A stretch of 64,000 bases of DNA from Streptomyces flavofungini (GCF_014650815.1 NZ_BMVR01000009.1:1-64000); one strand, 5' to 3'; positions 41,337-50,166 are shown, counted from the stretch's first letter. Translations and numbers: made by a program. The notes: generated by a model not told the origin, from the sequence alone.

Positions 41337-43367
41337 ATGTCCACCACCGCCACCACGGCCACATCCGCCACCACCTCGGCGCCCCCGCCGCAGCCGACCC
41401 CCGGAACCCCGGCCGCGCCGTCCCCCCGCTCCCCACGGCTGGCGCTGGGGGTGATCGCCACCGGAATGCTGATGATCATCCTCGACGGCTCGATCGTGAC
41501 GGTCGCGATGCCCGCGATCCAGCAGGACCTGGACTTCACGTCGGCGGGCCTGAGTTGGGTGGTGAACGCGTACTTGATCGCGTTCGGCAGCCTGCTCCTC
41601 CTCGCGGGGCGCCTGGGCGATTTGATCGGCCGCAAGCGGATGTTCCTGGCGGGCATCGGCGTCTTCACCCTCGCCTCGGTCCTGGCGGGCTTCGCGGCCG
41701 ACCCGGCCACCCTGATCGCGGCCCGCTTCCTCCAGGGCATCGGCGGCGCGATGAGCTCGGCGGTGAGCCTGGGCATCCTCGTGACACTGTTCACGGAGCC
41801 GAAGGAACGGGCGAAGGCGATCGCGGTCTTCAGCTTCACGGGCGCGGCGGGGGCCTCCCTGGGCCAAGTCCTCGGCGGCGTCCTGACGGACGCCCTGAGC
41901 TGGCACTGGATCTTCTTCATCAACCTGCCGATAGGCCTGGCGGCGCTGCTCCTGGCGATCCCGGCGCTACCGGCGGACCGGGGCCTGGGCATCGGGGCCG
42001 GGGCGGACGTGCCGGGGGCGCTCCTGGTGACAGGGGGCCTGATGGCGGGGATCTACAGCGTGGTGAAGGTGGCGGAGCACGGCTGGGTGTCCACCCACAC
42101 CCTGGCGTTCGCCGCGGCGGCGGCCTTGCTGCTCACCGCGTTCGCCATCCGCCAGACCCGGGCGCGCACCCCCCTCCTCCCCCTCCGCATGTTCCGCTCC
42201 CGCAACGTGACGGGCGCCAACGCGGTCCAACTCCTCATGGTGGCGGCCCTGTTCGCCTTCCAGGTCCTGGTGGCGCTCTACCTCCAGAACGTACGCGGCT
42301 ACGGAGCGTCGGCCACCGGCCTGGCGATGCTGCCCGCGGCCGTGGCGATCGGCGCGGTGTCGCTGGCCGCCTCGGCCCGTCTGAACGCCCGCTTCGGCGA
42401 ACGGAACGTCCTGCTGGCGGGCCTGCTCCTGCTGCTGGCGATGCTCGCCCTCCTGGCCCGGGTCCCGGTCCACTCCACGTACGCCCTGGACCTGCTCCCG
42501 GTCATGCTCCTGGCCGCGGGCTTCGGCCTGGCCCTCCCCGCCCTCACCACGCTGGGCATGTCCGGCGCCCGGGAGGACGACGCGGGCCTGGCGTCGGGCC
42601 TGTTCAACACGACACAGCAGATCGGCGGCGCGCTGGGAGTAGCGGTCCTCTCCACCCTGGCGGCGTCCCGCACGGAGCAGACCCTGGCCGAGGGCAGGAC
42701 CCGGGCCGAAGCCCTGACGTCCGGCTACCACTTGGCGTTCACGGTAGGGGCGGCCCTGCTGGTGGCGGCGTTCGTGGTGGCGGTGACGGTACTGCGCCCC
42801 CAGCCCCGGCAGGACACCCAGCCCCGGCAGGACACCCAGCCCCGGCAGGACACCCAGCCCCGGCAGGACACCCAGCCCCAGCAGGACACGCAGCCCGATC
42901 CGGAGGCGCGGCCCAAGCCCGGAACGGGTCCGTCCCCCCGCCCCCTGACCGACGCCGAAGCCTCGGACATCCTCCGCGAGCACCCCTTCGGCACCCTGGC
43001 CGCGGTCCGCTCCACCGGCCACCCGCACCTCTCGACGGTCGCCCACCACTGGACCCCGGAGACCCGGACCCTGCGCGTCTCGACAACGGCCGACCGCCTG
43101 AAGCCCCGCATCCTCGCCCGCGACCCCCACGCGTCCCTGCACGTGTCCCCCGACCCCTTCACCTTCGCGGTGGCCGAAGGGGAGGCGGAGATCTCACCCC
43201 CGTCGACGACCCCCGGCGACGCGACCGGCCGCGAACTCCTCTCCATGACCCCGGGCTTCCCGGACCCCGAGGACGAGGCGGCCTACTTGGCCCAGATGGT
43301 CACGGACAGCAGAGTGGTCATCCGCATCCAGGTGTCCCGTATGTACGGCACGGCACTGGACGGGTAG
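41337..43367 (+). CDS. DHA2-type MFS exporter fused to a C-terminal PPOX (PNPOx-like) enzyme domain
   Basis: A 676-residue protein; ATG with AGGAG 7 nt upstream. Residues about 30-485 are a 14-helix DHA2 transporter (GSIVTVAMPAIQQDLDF, GRLGDLIGRKRMFLAG, LGQVLGGVLTDALSWHWIFF). Residues 490-519 are five PRQDTQ repeats, continuing as a Pro/Lys linker. Residues about 535-676 form a split-barrel PPOX domain (EHPFGTLAAVRSTGHPHLST, LRVSTTADRLKPRILARDPH, FAVAEGEAEI). PPOX proteins bind FMN, F420 or heme and carry out redox chemistry. The fusion suggests a substrate is modified as it is exported, or its redox state sensed; this is inference. Confidence 0.92.
   Translation: MSTTATTATSATTSAPPPQPTPGTPAAPSPRSPRLALGVIATGMLMIILDGSIVTVAMPAIQQDLDFTSAGLSWVVNAYLIAFGSLLLLAGRLGDLIGRKRMFLAGIGVFTLASVLAGFAADPATLIAARFLQGIGGAMSSAVSLGILVTLFTEPKERAKAIAVFSFTGAAGASLGQVLGGVLTDALSWHWIFFINLPIGLAALLLAIPALPADRGLGIGAGADVPGALLVTGGLMAGIYSVVKVAEHGWVSTHTLAFAAAAALLLTAFAIRQTRARTPLLPLRMFRSRNVTGANAVQLLMVAALFAFQVLVALYLQNVRGYGASATGLAMLPAAVAIGAVSLAASARLNARFGERNVLLAGLLLLLAMLALLARVPVHSTYALDLLPVMLLAAGFGLALPALTTLGMSGAREDDAGLASGLFNTTQQIGGALGVAVLSTLAASRTEQTLAEGRTRAEALTSGYHLAFTVGAALLVAAFVVAVTVLRPQPRQDTQPRQDTQPRQDTQPRQDTQPQQDTQPDPEARPKPGTGPSPRPLTDAEASDILREHPFGTLAAVRSTGHPHLSTVAHHWTPETRTLRVSTTADRLKPRILARDPHASLHVSPDPFTFAVAEGEAEISPPSTTPGDATGRELLSMTPGFPDPEDEAAYLAQMVTDSRVVIRIQVSRMYGTALDG
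42804..42893 (+). repeat. 18-bp in-frame tandem repeat, 5 units, in the fusion linker
   Basis: CCCCGGCAGGACACCCAG repeated at 42804, 42822, 42840, 42858 and, with changes, 42876. Each unit encodes PRQDTQ. The first four copies are identical, which points to recent expansion. Confidence 0.92.
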
Positions 43368-43408
43368 GCAGCCGCTCCTCGGCGCCGTGCGACCGCACCC
43401 GGTCGAGG

Positions 43409-44095
43409 TCAGCCCGTCCGGAACTCGTTCGGTCTTCGGCGCTCCTGGATCAGGGCCAGGACGAGGACGAGCGTCACCGCGACCAGGTGCTCGCGGCCCG
43501 CCAGGTTCGGCTTGAGGATCGAGCCGACGATCGTCGGTACGACGGTCAGGAGGCAGAGGACGGGGGCGCGCAGCCGTACCGAGAGGTACGTGAAGAGGCC
43601 CACCACCGCCGCCGACGCGCCCGTGTCCACGTCGTGGGCGTACGCGGCCGGTACCCCCGCGAAGTGCTCGGGGCCGATGGCCACCATGACCCGGGCGCTG
43701 AGGGTGCCGGCCAGCGTCGCGGCGTACGCGATGAGCAGGGTGCGTCTGCAGCCCAGGAGCAGCTGGGCCAGGGCGAGGGAGAGGAGCAGGCGGGGGAGGC
43801 CGCCCCACACCGGCTGGTCGCGGGTCGGGACCAGGACGGAGAGCGGGGTGCGCAGGAGGGACAGCCAGAGGGGCTGGTCGGCCCGGACCTCGCTGAGCAG
43901 GCGGACGACGCGGTCGCTGGACGGGATCTGCTGGAGTTCGTGCAGGCAGATCATGGCGAGGGCGGCGCCGAGCGCGAGCCACACTCCGGCCAGGCGGCGG
44001 GTCCGCAGTTCGTGCCAGGCGGTGCGGCGGAGGGACCGCCACTCCGCTCGGAGCGCGGCGCGGACGCGGCGGACGGCCGGCACAGCTCGCGGCAT
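43409..44095 (-). CDS. Rhomboid-like membrane protein
   Basis: A 228-residue protein from ATG 44095 (MPRAVPAVRRVRAALRAEWR); GTG 44146 would add 17 residues. Six hydrophobic segments after a basic N-terminus. The block AYAHDVDTGASAAVVGLFTYLSV resembles the conserved core of actinobacterial rhomboid-like proteins, but the serine-protease GxSG/His pair is not clearly intact, so it may be a non-proteolytic relative. Convergent with the exporter fusion; follows the propeller genes. Confidence 0.65.
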   Translation of the reverse strand: MPRAVPAVRRVRAALRAEWRSLRRTAWHELRTRRLAGVWLALGAALAMICLHELQQIPSSDRVVRLLSEVRADQPLWLSLLRTPLSVLVPTRDQPVWGGLPRLLLSLALAQLLLGCRRTLLIAYAATLAGTLSARVMVAIGPEHFAGVPAAYAHDVDTGASAAVVGLFTYLSVRLRAPVLCLLTVVPTIVGSILKPNLAGREHLVAVTLVLVLALIQERRRPNEFRTG

Positions 44096-44209
44096 CTGCT
44101 GACCGTCCTCTTTCCCCACCGCGTCGTACCGCCCGGCACTTCGCACACATATGTCCGTCGGAGCCAGGTTAGATCATGCTTGCGATCGGTCGGCCATTCG
44201 ATGTGCTCG

Positions 44210-45841
44210 CTATTTCGCCGCGAATCCCACCGTCATGGTCGACTTCCGGTCCGAGACCGGGCGGGAGAGCAGGTCGGAGCTGATGTACAGCCTGCCGTGG
44301 GTGTAGAGCGTCTCCGACATGAGCATGGGCAGGCTGGTCGGCCGCATGCCGGCGTCGAGGAGCAGGGTCTGCTTCTGCGTGCGGCCGTTGACGGAGAAGA
44401 TCCGGGTGACCGGGGAGCTCTTGACGATGAGCAGGTTCCCGCCGTCCATGCGGAGGGGGAAGATCGGGTACTCCTCGCCGCCCTTCAGGCGCTGCCCGGT
44501 GGTCTTCCCGGTGGCCAGCGAGAACACCACGATGTCGTTCGTCGACGAGTACTCCTTCGCGCCGTCGCGCCGTGCCGTCGCCACGTACAGCTTGCCGTTC
44601 CCGGCCACGACGGCCTTGCAGTCCTCGTTCGTCGACGACGTCCCGCAGGTGTGCATGTACTGGCCGTCCGGCAGCTCGAACTTCGTGCGCAGCTTGCCGC
44701 GCTCGTCGAGCGAGAAGATGTCCGAGGCGCCGGACGAGGTGACCTCGCCGGAGTCCGTGCCGACCACCACCGGCCAGGTGGAGATGACGTTGGGGCTGCG
44801 CACCCCCTGGGGCATCTTGTAGCTCCACTTGGGCTTGCCCGTGGCCGGGTCGAGCAGTTCGACCTTGAACGTCGGCGTGCTCAGGTCACCGCAGGAGCGC
44901 ACCGCCACCAGGCGGTCGCCGCCGCCGTAGCCGACGTCCCGGCACTTCTCGGCCTGCTTCGGCTTCCACAGCAGCTTGCCGGTGCGCACGTCGAAGGCCG
45001 CGCCGCCGTAGATGCCGGAGAGGGCGACGGTGTTCCCGCTGATGGTGGCCTGGCCGAACTGCGTCTTCTCCTCCTGGTAGCCGATGGTGATCGACTTGGT
45101 CCAGAGCTTCTTCCCCGTGTTGACGTCGAACGCCATGATCTCGGTGCAGGGGGCGTAGCCGTTCTCGTCGTCCCCGGGCTTCGGCGCGGGCTGGGTGACG
45201 ACCACGGCGATGGAGCCGTGGCCGAGGTTGGTGGAGCCCGCGCAGGACATCCCGGGCTTCGGTATCTTCCACAGGTCCTTGCCCGTGTCCGGGTCGAGGC
45301 CGGTGATCCGCTTGACCGACGCCTTCGCGTACACCTTGTCGGTGAGCCAGGACCCCTTCACGCGGTAGGTGCTCGACCCCTTCGGCAGCTTGGGCTGCTC
45401 GGCCGCGCCCTTGAAGAAGACCTTGGGCTCGGCCGGTACCGGCTCCTTCGGCTTCTCGTACGCGGGTCCGGCGCCGTCGGCCTTCGGCTTGGCCGCCGTC
45501 TTGTCCTTCGAGCCGTCGTCATCGCCCCGCTGGGCGGCGTACCAGACACCGCCCCCGACGATCAGCGCGATGGCGAGCACCGCCGAGCCCACGATCGCCA
45601 TCCGGCCCCGGGACCGCCCGCCCCCACCCGGTGTCCCGCCGGGCTGGGTCACCGGCTGCGGCGGGCCGAAGCCGCCGGGCGGGCCGAACCCGCCGGACGG
45701 CGGCTGGACGGGCGGGCCGAACCCCGCGGGCGGCGGCTCGACGGGCGGGCCGAAGCCACCCTGCGGGGCCCCCTGCGGAGGCGGCGGGCCGAAGCCCTCC
45801 GGCTGCGGCGGAGGCGACTGCGGCGAGGGCGGGTTGGTCAT
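44210..45841 (-). CDS. Membrane-anchored PQQ-type beta-propeller protein (paralog 1)
   Basis: A 543-residue protein. Cytoplasmic residues 1-80 are Gly/Phe/Pro repeats (GFGPPVEPPPAGFGPPVQPP), then one helix (MAIVGSAVLAIALIVGGGVW) and an extracytoplasmic propeller with blade motifs such as ITGLDPDTGKDLWKI, AFDVNTGKKLWTK, AFDVRTGKLLWKP and LLDPATGKPKWSY. Cysteines recur in blades. The fold matches BamB/PQQ-like WD propellers; no PQQ-binding Trp ring with dehydrogenase motifs is evident. Likely a scaffold or ligand-binding surface protein; 141 bp downstream of a paralog. Confidence 0.85.
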   Translation of the reverse strand: MTNPPSPQSPPPQPEGFGPPPPQGAPQGGFGPPVEPPPAGFGPPVQPPSGGFGPPGGFGPPQPVTQPGGTPGGGGRSRGRMAIVGSAVLAIALIVGGGVWYAAQRGDDDGSKDKTAAKPKADGAGPAYEKPKEPVPAEPKVFFKGAAEQPKLPKGSSTYRVKGSWLTDKVYAKASVKRITGLDPDTGKDLWKIPKPGMSCAGSTNLGHGSIAVVVTQPAPKPGDDENGYAPCTEIMAFDVNTGKKLWTKSITIGYQEEKTQFGQATISGNTVALSGIYGGAAFDVRTGKLLWKPKQAEKCRDVGYGGGDRLVAVRSCGDLSTPTFKVELLDPATGKPKWSYKMPQGVRSPNVISTWPVVVGTDSGEVTSSGASDIFSLDERGKLRTKFELPDGQYMHTCGTSSTNEDCKAVVAGNGKLYVATARRDGAKEYSSTNDIVVFSLATGKTTGQRLKGGEEYPIFPLRMDGGNLLIVKSSPVTRIFSVNGRTQKQTLLLDAGMRPTSLPMLMSETLYTHGRLYISSDLLSRPVSDRKSTMTVGFAAK

Positions 45842-45982
45842 CGTGGCTCCAGGAACGGCTACAGAAACAGCGACAGGGACGGCAGCGGCGGGGGCGGCTA
45901 CGGCAACAGAGCAGGCAACGGGAAGCGGGCGGGTCGCGCCGTCGGCCCCCGAAGCCCGGCCGCGCGGGCGGCACGGCGGGCG

Positions 45983-47590
45983 TCATGGTCCGAACGAGAG
46001 CATCCGCCCGTCCCCCTCCTCCCCCTTGGCGCCATGGCTCCTGCCGTCCAGGCGGGACGGCGTGATGTGGATCCGCCCGTCGAAGTACATCGTGTTCCCG
46101 GCGAACATGAACACCTCGATCTTCTGCGCGGCGGCGGTGTGCTTCAGGAGCACCTTCGGCTTGCCGCCGCCGGGCGGGAGCAGCAGGGTCCGCCCGGTCC
46201 TGTCCCGGTAGGGCCGCGCGTAGACGATCACCCCGGGCCCGTCCCGCTCGCTGCGGGTGACGGGCAGGAGCTGCCGTCCCCCGGCTCCGGCGGACCACTT
46301 GGCCTTCCCCGTACGGAGGTCGAAGGCGACGATCTTGTTGGGCCCGAGGATGTCGTCGGGTTTGCTCGCGAGGTACAGCGTGTCGTGGGCGACGACGCCC
46401 CCGGCGCAGTTCTGCACGCCCTCACCGGAGTCCCCGGCCCCGGTGCACTGCTCGAACTTCTCCTTGCGCCGGCCGAGGTCGATCCAGGAGCGCTGCCCGC
46501 CCCGCTCGTCGACGGCGGCGAGGGCCCACTTCTCGGGCTCGGCGCGGCTGCGCAGGGAGACCACGACGGGGTCGACGGAGTAGACCTTGTCGATGGTCCA
46601 CCCCTTCCTGCTGCGGTAGACCCAGTCGACCTTGCCGGTACGGGGGTCGAGCTTGCGCAGGCGCCCGTTGGCGAGGTTCGAGCCCGCCGCGCAGGACTGC
46701 ACCTGGATCAGACCGGCGCCGCCCGCGACCCCGTGCAGGAAGCAGGCGCCCTCGCGCTGGTGCTTGGTCGTGAACAGCCGCTTGCCGTCCCGCATGCGGT
46801 AGGCGTGCGCGATGGAGTCCTGGTCGACCATGACGGTGGAGCCGGAGATCGCCACGTGCGTGGCGGAGGTGCTGTCCAGCGTGTTGTGCTCGGCCAGCTC
46901 CTTGTGCCAGCCCTTCTTCCCGGTCCGCAGGTCGATCGACTGGAGCTGGTTGCACTTCGCCCCGACCCTGGCCTCGCTTTTGGTGTACGCGACGACGACC
47001 TTGCCGTCGGGCGAGGGGTTCACCGGGGTGTCGCACACCTCGCCGGGCAGCCGAAGCCGCCACGCCCTTGTGCCGTCCTTGCTCCTGAACGCGGTGACCT
47101 CGTCGTACTCGGCCTGGGCGACGAGGCCGTCCACCCGCCACAGGTCCTGCAACTGGGCGCCCTTGCCCGGCAGTCGCACGTCGTTGACGGCCAGCCAGGC
47201 CTTGGCGTCACCGGGCTTCCGGCCGGCGTTCACGTCGATCTGACCGGCCGACCCGGTGCCCTTGCCGCCGTCGTCGTCGCTGCCGTCCCGCTCCGGCGCG
47301 GACTCGCGGCCGCCCCCCGACGGCTTCCGCGAGTCCTGTGCGACCGGCTTGCGGGAACCGTCCTTGCCCTCGTCGCCGTCTCTCCGCGTGAGGACGAAGA
47401 CGCCCGTGCCGACCAGGACGAGCGCGAGGGCGCCGACGCCGACGACGAGGGCGCGCTTGCGGGAGTTGGCGGGGCGCGGTCCGGGCGGGGGCGGGAACGG
47501 CGGCTGCGGTGGCCCCGGTTGGGCGTAGGGGTTGCCGGGGACCGGCTGGTGCACCGGCGGCCGACCCGACTCGGACTCATGACTGACCAT
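45983..47590 (-). CDS. Membrane-anchored PQQ-type beta-propeller protein (paralog 2)
   Basis: A 535-residue protein of the same plan as its neighbour: Pro-rich cytoplasmic N-terminus (NPYAQPGPPQPPFPPPPGP), one helix (ALVVGVGALALVLVGTGVFV), a charged linker and a propeller with TAFRSKDGTRAWRLRLPG, SIDLRTGKKGWHKEL, KLDPRTGKVDWVY and AFDLRTGKAKWSAG. Paired cysteines probably stabilise blades. The two genes likely arose by duplication. It is divergent from a TetR gene with a perfect 18-bp palindrome between them, so the pair may be inducible. Confidence 0.85.
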   Translation of the reverse strand: MVSHESESGRPPVHQPVPGNPYAQPGPPQPPFPPPPGPRPANSRKRALVVGVGALALVLVGTGVFVLTRRDGDEGKDGSRKPVAQDSRKPSGGGRESAPERDGSDDDGGKGTGSAGQIDVNAGRKPGDAKAWLAVNDVRLPGKGAQLQDLWRVDGLVAQAEYDEVTAFRSKDGTRAWRLRLPGEVCDTPVNPSPDGKVVVAYTKSEARVGAKCNQLQSIDLRTGKKGWHKELAEHNTLDSTSATHVAISGSTVMVDQDSIAHAYRMRDGKRLFTTKHQREGACFLHGVAGGAGLIQVQSCAAGSNLANGRLRKLDPRTGKVDWVYRSRKGWTIDKVYSVDPVVVSLRSRAEPEKWALAAVDERGGQRSWIDLGRRKEKFEQCTGAGDSGEGVQNCAGGVVAHDTLYLASKPDDILGPNKIVAFDLRTGKAKWSAGAGGRQLLPVTRSERDGPGVIVYARPYRDRTGRTLLLPPGGGKPKVLLKHTAAAQKIEVFMFAGNTMYFDGRIHITPSRLDGRSHGAKGEEGDGRMLSFGP

Positions 47591-47627
47591 GGCAGAGAGT
47601 GTGGCCCACCCAACGACATTTTTAGAG

Positions 47628-47645
47628 ACTTTTTCTAGAAAAAGT
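47628..47645. promoter_or_regulatory. Perfect 18-bp palindrome, TetR operator candidate
   Basis: ACTTTTTCTAGAAAAAGT is perfectly self-complementary and strikingly AT-rich for this genome. It lies 37 bp upstream of the propeller start and 34 bp upstream of the TetR start, so one bound dimer could repress both. Confidence 0.75.
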
Positions 47646-47679
47646 TTTCGGTGCTGGAATCTGAACTACGCTGTTCCGC

Positions 47680-48276
47680 ATGGCGCCAAAGCAGCAGCGT
47701 GGCGAGGCCACCGTCGACCTGCTCCTGGACACGGCCCTGCGGGTGTACGCGGATTCGGGGCAGCAGGGCTTCACGGTCAACGCGGTGACAGCGGCGAGCG
47801 ACGTCAGCTTCGGCAGCCTCTACCACCACTTCGGCAGCTTCGACGGCCTCGCCGCCGCGCTCTACATCCGCTGCCAGGACCAGCTCTGCGACCCGGTGGT
47901 GGCCGCCGTCACCCGCTGCCGGACGGCCCGCACCGGCATCCAGGCCTTCGTCCGGTCGTACCTGGACTTCACCCGCGGCCACCGCGACATGGCCACCTTC
48001 CTGCACGCCTCCACGCACTCCCGCTATCTCGCCGCCCACGCCAAGGAGGTGATGGCGGCCAAGGAGGCCAAGTTCGCCGCCATCTCCGCCTGGATGTACG
48101 CCCGCGTCGCCGCCGGTGAAGTGGCCGCGCTGCCCGGCCAGATGATCGAGGTCCTGCTCCTGGGCCCGGTCGCGGAGACGGCCCACCGCTGGCTGTCCGG
48201 CACGTACGAGGTGGATCTGGACGAGGCGGTCCGGGTGCTTCCGGACCGGATCTGGCGGTCGCTGCGGGCGGACTAG
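47680..48276 (+). CDS. TetR-family regulator divergent from propeller genes
   Basis: A 198-residue protein starting MAPKQQRGEATVDLLLDTAL. Helix-turn-helix at about residues 27-48 (FTVNAVTAASDVSFGSLYHHFGS). The ligand domain holds several Cys/His residues (IRCQDQLCDPVV, TRCRTARTG, HASTHSR). Probably autoregulated through the palindrome immediately upstream. Confidence 0.9.
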   Translation: MAPKQQRGEATVDLLLDTALRVYADSGQQGFTVNAVTAASDVSFGSLYHHFGSFDGLAAALYIRCQDQLCDPVVAAVTRCRTARTGIQAFVRSYLDFTRGHRDMATFLHASTHSRYLAAHAKEVMAAKEAKFAAISAWMYARVAAGEVAALPGQMIEVLLLGPVAETAHRWLSGTYEVDLDEAVRVLPDRIWRSLRAD

Positions 48277-48312
48277 GCGGTGGGCGCGCGGCCGCCACCT
48301 GGCTGTTCTCGA

Positions 48313-48699
48313 CTACGCGGGCCGGTCCGCCGCCGCGGGGTGCCGTTCGGCCCGGTCGGCAGGCACCCCCCACCAGGCGTCCCGGGTGCTCGCGTACCGG
48401 GGAAACCGGTCGGCCAGACCGCTGGCCCGGAGCACGAGCGACGTCCCGGGACCGGTGTGGACGAGGCGGATCCAGCCGAGCCGCCGTCGGCAGTCCTCCC
48501 AGGCCGTGCAGAGCGGCGTGAGGACGCTGCCGTCCATGAACGTCACCCGGCTCAGGTCGACGATCAGGAAGAGGCGGCCGGTGCTCCGGTCGCGGGCACG
48601 CTCCAGGGCGCGGGTCAGGTCCGGGGCGGTGGTGAGGTCCAACTCGCCTTCCATGCGGACCACTTGGCACTCTTCGAACAGGGCGGGATGCGGGCCCAT
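48313..48699 (-). CDS. STAS-domain anti-sigma factor antagonist
   Basis: A 128-residue protein. Strand-helix pattern of STAS: VVRMEGELDLTTAPDLTRAL, LFLIVDLSRVTFMDGSVLTPL, with Ser58 in MDGSV at the position phosphorylated in SpoIIAA-like proteins. The segment IRLVHTGPGTSLVLRASGLADRF completes the domain. Such proteins release sigma factors by binding anti-sigma kinases. No kinase or sigma gene is adjacent. Confidence 0.87.
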   Translation of the reverse strand: MGPHPALFEECQVVRMEGELDLTTAPDLTRALERARDRSTGRLFLIVDLSRVTFMDGSVLTPLCTAWEDCRRRLGWIRLVHTGPGTSLVLRASGLADRFPRYASTRDAWWGVPADRAERHPAAADRPA

Positions 48700-49272
48700 G
48701 GGTCCCCTCTCCTCTGGCTTCCAGGTGCTTTCGCCTTGCGCAGGGCCTCTGTTGCGCGGAGTGGGACTGTACGGAGAGGGCCGGGGTCACGGGCGGCCGT
48801 ACGGCCAGCGTACTGCCGGGGACGGCGCGGATCCCGGCCGCTTCGGGTGTGCGCACAGGCCGTCCGCGCGGTGGTCGTACGTGACGCTTCCTGGTGGGTT
48901 TGGGGGCGGAGGGTGACCGGGGGAGCGGGGGTGCCGGGGGAGTGCGGGGAGCCCCGGTGCCGGGCTGCCGGGAGGCGCTCTTTCCGCCGGTGTCCCGCTG
49001 GTGTCCCGTCGCTGTCCCGCCGGGCGAGTACGGTGGGGGTACCGAGGGCACCTCGCACGCCGATGACCGGACCGGCCTCGTCCTTTGCTCGCCCGGACGG
49101 CTTTCCGCCCGTCGGCGCCCCGAGCCGCTTTCCCGCGGGAACCGTCGCGTCCGACGCCCCCGCCCCCCGCACGAGGACGGCCCGAGACCCCGGCCGCACG
49201 GCCCCCTATCCGAGGCCGAGGACCCCCGCCCGCCGCCTGGTTCGGCGAGCCCCAGACAGGAGTTGCCTGCTC
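48700..49272. other. 573-bp stretch without a convincing gene
   Basis: Lies between divergently oriented STAS and DUF5994 genes. Open frames on both strands have shadow-like composition (Arg/Pro/Ser). Around 48990-49023 there are three imperfect GTGTCCCG-type repeats, then CGAGTACGGTGG, possibly promoter DNA for the DUF5994 gene. Nothing else recognised. Confidence 0.5.
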
Positions 49273-49668
49273 ATGTCCACCGTCCTGCAGCGCCCACCCG
49301 CCCAGCCCGTGGCCCGGCTGCGACTGGCCCCGCACGGCCCCCGGCCCCGCCGTATCGACGGGGCGTGGTGGCCCCGCTCCCGCGACCTCATGATCGAACT
49401 CCCGCTGCTCATCGGCGCGTTGCCCCCGACCTGGGGTCACGTCACCGGCGCCGCCGTGAACGCGGACATCTGGGCGGCGTCCCCCGGGCGGCTGCTCATC
49501 GCCGGCCACGTCCTACGCCTGCGCAGGGAGCCGGGCAGCCGCAACCGCCACACGATCTGCCTGCTCAGCCCCGGCCGGGGCCGCTGGGACCTGCTCGTGG
49601 TCCCGCCGGAGGTGGCCGCGTGCGACGCCGAGCGCCTGATGGCGGCAGCGGCGGCGGAGGTGTGCTGA
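49273..49668 (+). CDS. DUF5994-family protein
   Basis: A 131-residue protein; AGGAG 9-10 nt before the ATG. The family signature is clear: RLAPHGPRPRRIDGAWWPRS, LIGALPPTWGHVTGAAVN, TICLLSPGRGRWDLLVVPPE. Widespread in Streptomyces, function unknown. Convergent with the MerR-type gene, whose stop is 6 bp away. Confidence 0.9.
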   Translation: MSTVLQRPPAQPVARLRLAPHGPRPRRIDGAWWPRSRDLMIELPLLIGALPPTWGHVTGAAVNADIWAASPGRLLIAGHVLRLRREPGSRNRHTICLLSPGRGRWDLLVVPPEVAACDAERLMAAAAAEVC

Positions 49669-49673
49669 GCGGT

Positions 49674-50108
49674 TCAGCGGGGGGCGGGTCCGGAGCCGGT
49701 GCCGGTGTCGGGCCGGGGGGCGGACTCGGCGTCGGCCCCGCTGCCGGACTCGGCGTCGGATGCGGACTCGGCAGCCCCGCCGCCCGCCGCCTCGCTCGCC
49801 GCGCGCCGGTACTCCGCGTTGATCCGCTGCGCCTCCTCAAGTTGGTCCTCAAGGATGACGATGCGGCACGCCGCCTCGATGGGGGTGCCCTTGTCGACGA
49901 GTTCACGGGCGCGGGCGGCGATCCGCAGCTGGTAGCGGGAGTAGCGCCGGTGGCCGCCCTCCGAGCGGAGCGGGGTGATCAGGCGGGCCTCGCCGATGGC
50001 CCGGAGGAATCCCGGGGTGGTGCCGAGCATTTCCGCAGCTCGGCCCATCGTGTAGGCGGGGTAGTCGTCGTCGTCCAGACGACCACTGAGGGGGATATCT
50101 GCTGTCAT
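49674..50108 (-). CDS. MerR-family transcriptional regulator
   Basis: A 144-residue protein starting MTADIPLSGRLDDDDYPAYT. The winged helix is at residues 20-85 (YTMGRAAEMLGTTPGFLRAIGEARLITPLRSEGGHRRYSRYQLRI), followed by a dimerisation helix (IEAACRIVILEDQLEEAQRI) and an acidic Ala/Ser/Gly tail. No effector-binding Cys is present, so it is not a metal sensor of the classical kind. Confidence 0.9.
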   Translation of the reverse strand: MTADIPLSGRLDDDDYPAYTMGRAAEMLGTTPGFLRAIGEARLITPLRSEGGHRRYSRYQLRIAARARELVDKGTPIEAACRIVILEDQLEEAQRINAEYRRAASEAAGGGAAESASDAESGSGADAESAPRPDTGTGSGPAPR

Positions 50109-50134
50109 GTCACCTCGTTGTGCAACGCGTCGAA

Positions 50135-50166
50135 GGGCCCCGATGCCGTACGGCACCCGGGGCCCC
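50135..50166. promoter_or_regulatory. Near-perfect 32-bp dyad between MerR and divergent gene
   Basis: GGGCCCCGATGCCGT / ACGGCACCCGGGGCCC with one bulge and one mismatch, 27 bp upstream of the MerR start and 118 bp upstream of the gene at 50284. MerR operators are long dyads in promoter spacers; a stray terminator is the alternative. Confidence 0.45.

Noticed and set aside
41555..47638. Plus-strand open frame of 2027 codons
   Set aside because: It runs antisense or out of frame through an exporter, a rhomboid-like gene and two propeller genes. Its composition (Arg/Gly/Pro, then Val/Gly/Leu) is a GC-bias shadow with no domain.
48615..49509. Open frames on the minus strand in the 573-bp gap
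   Set aside because: Arg/Pro/Ser/Gly composition and overlap with real gene starts; no recognisable motif or ribosome site.
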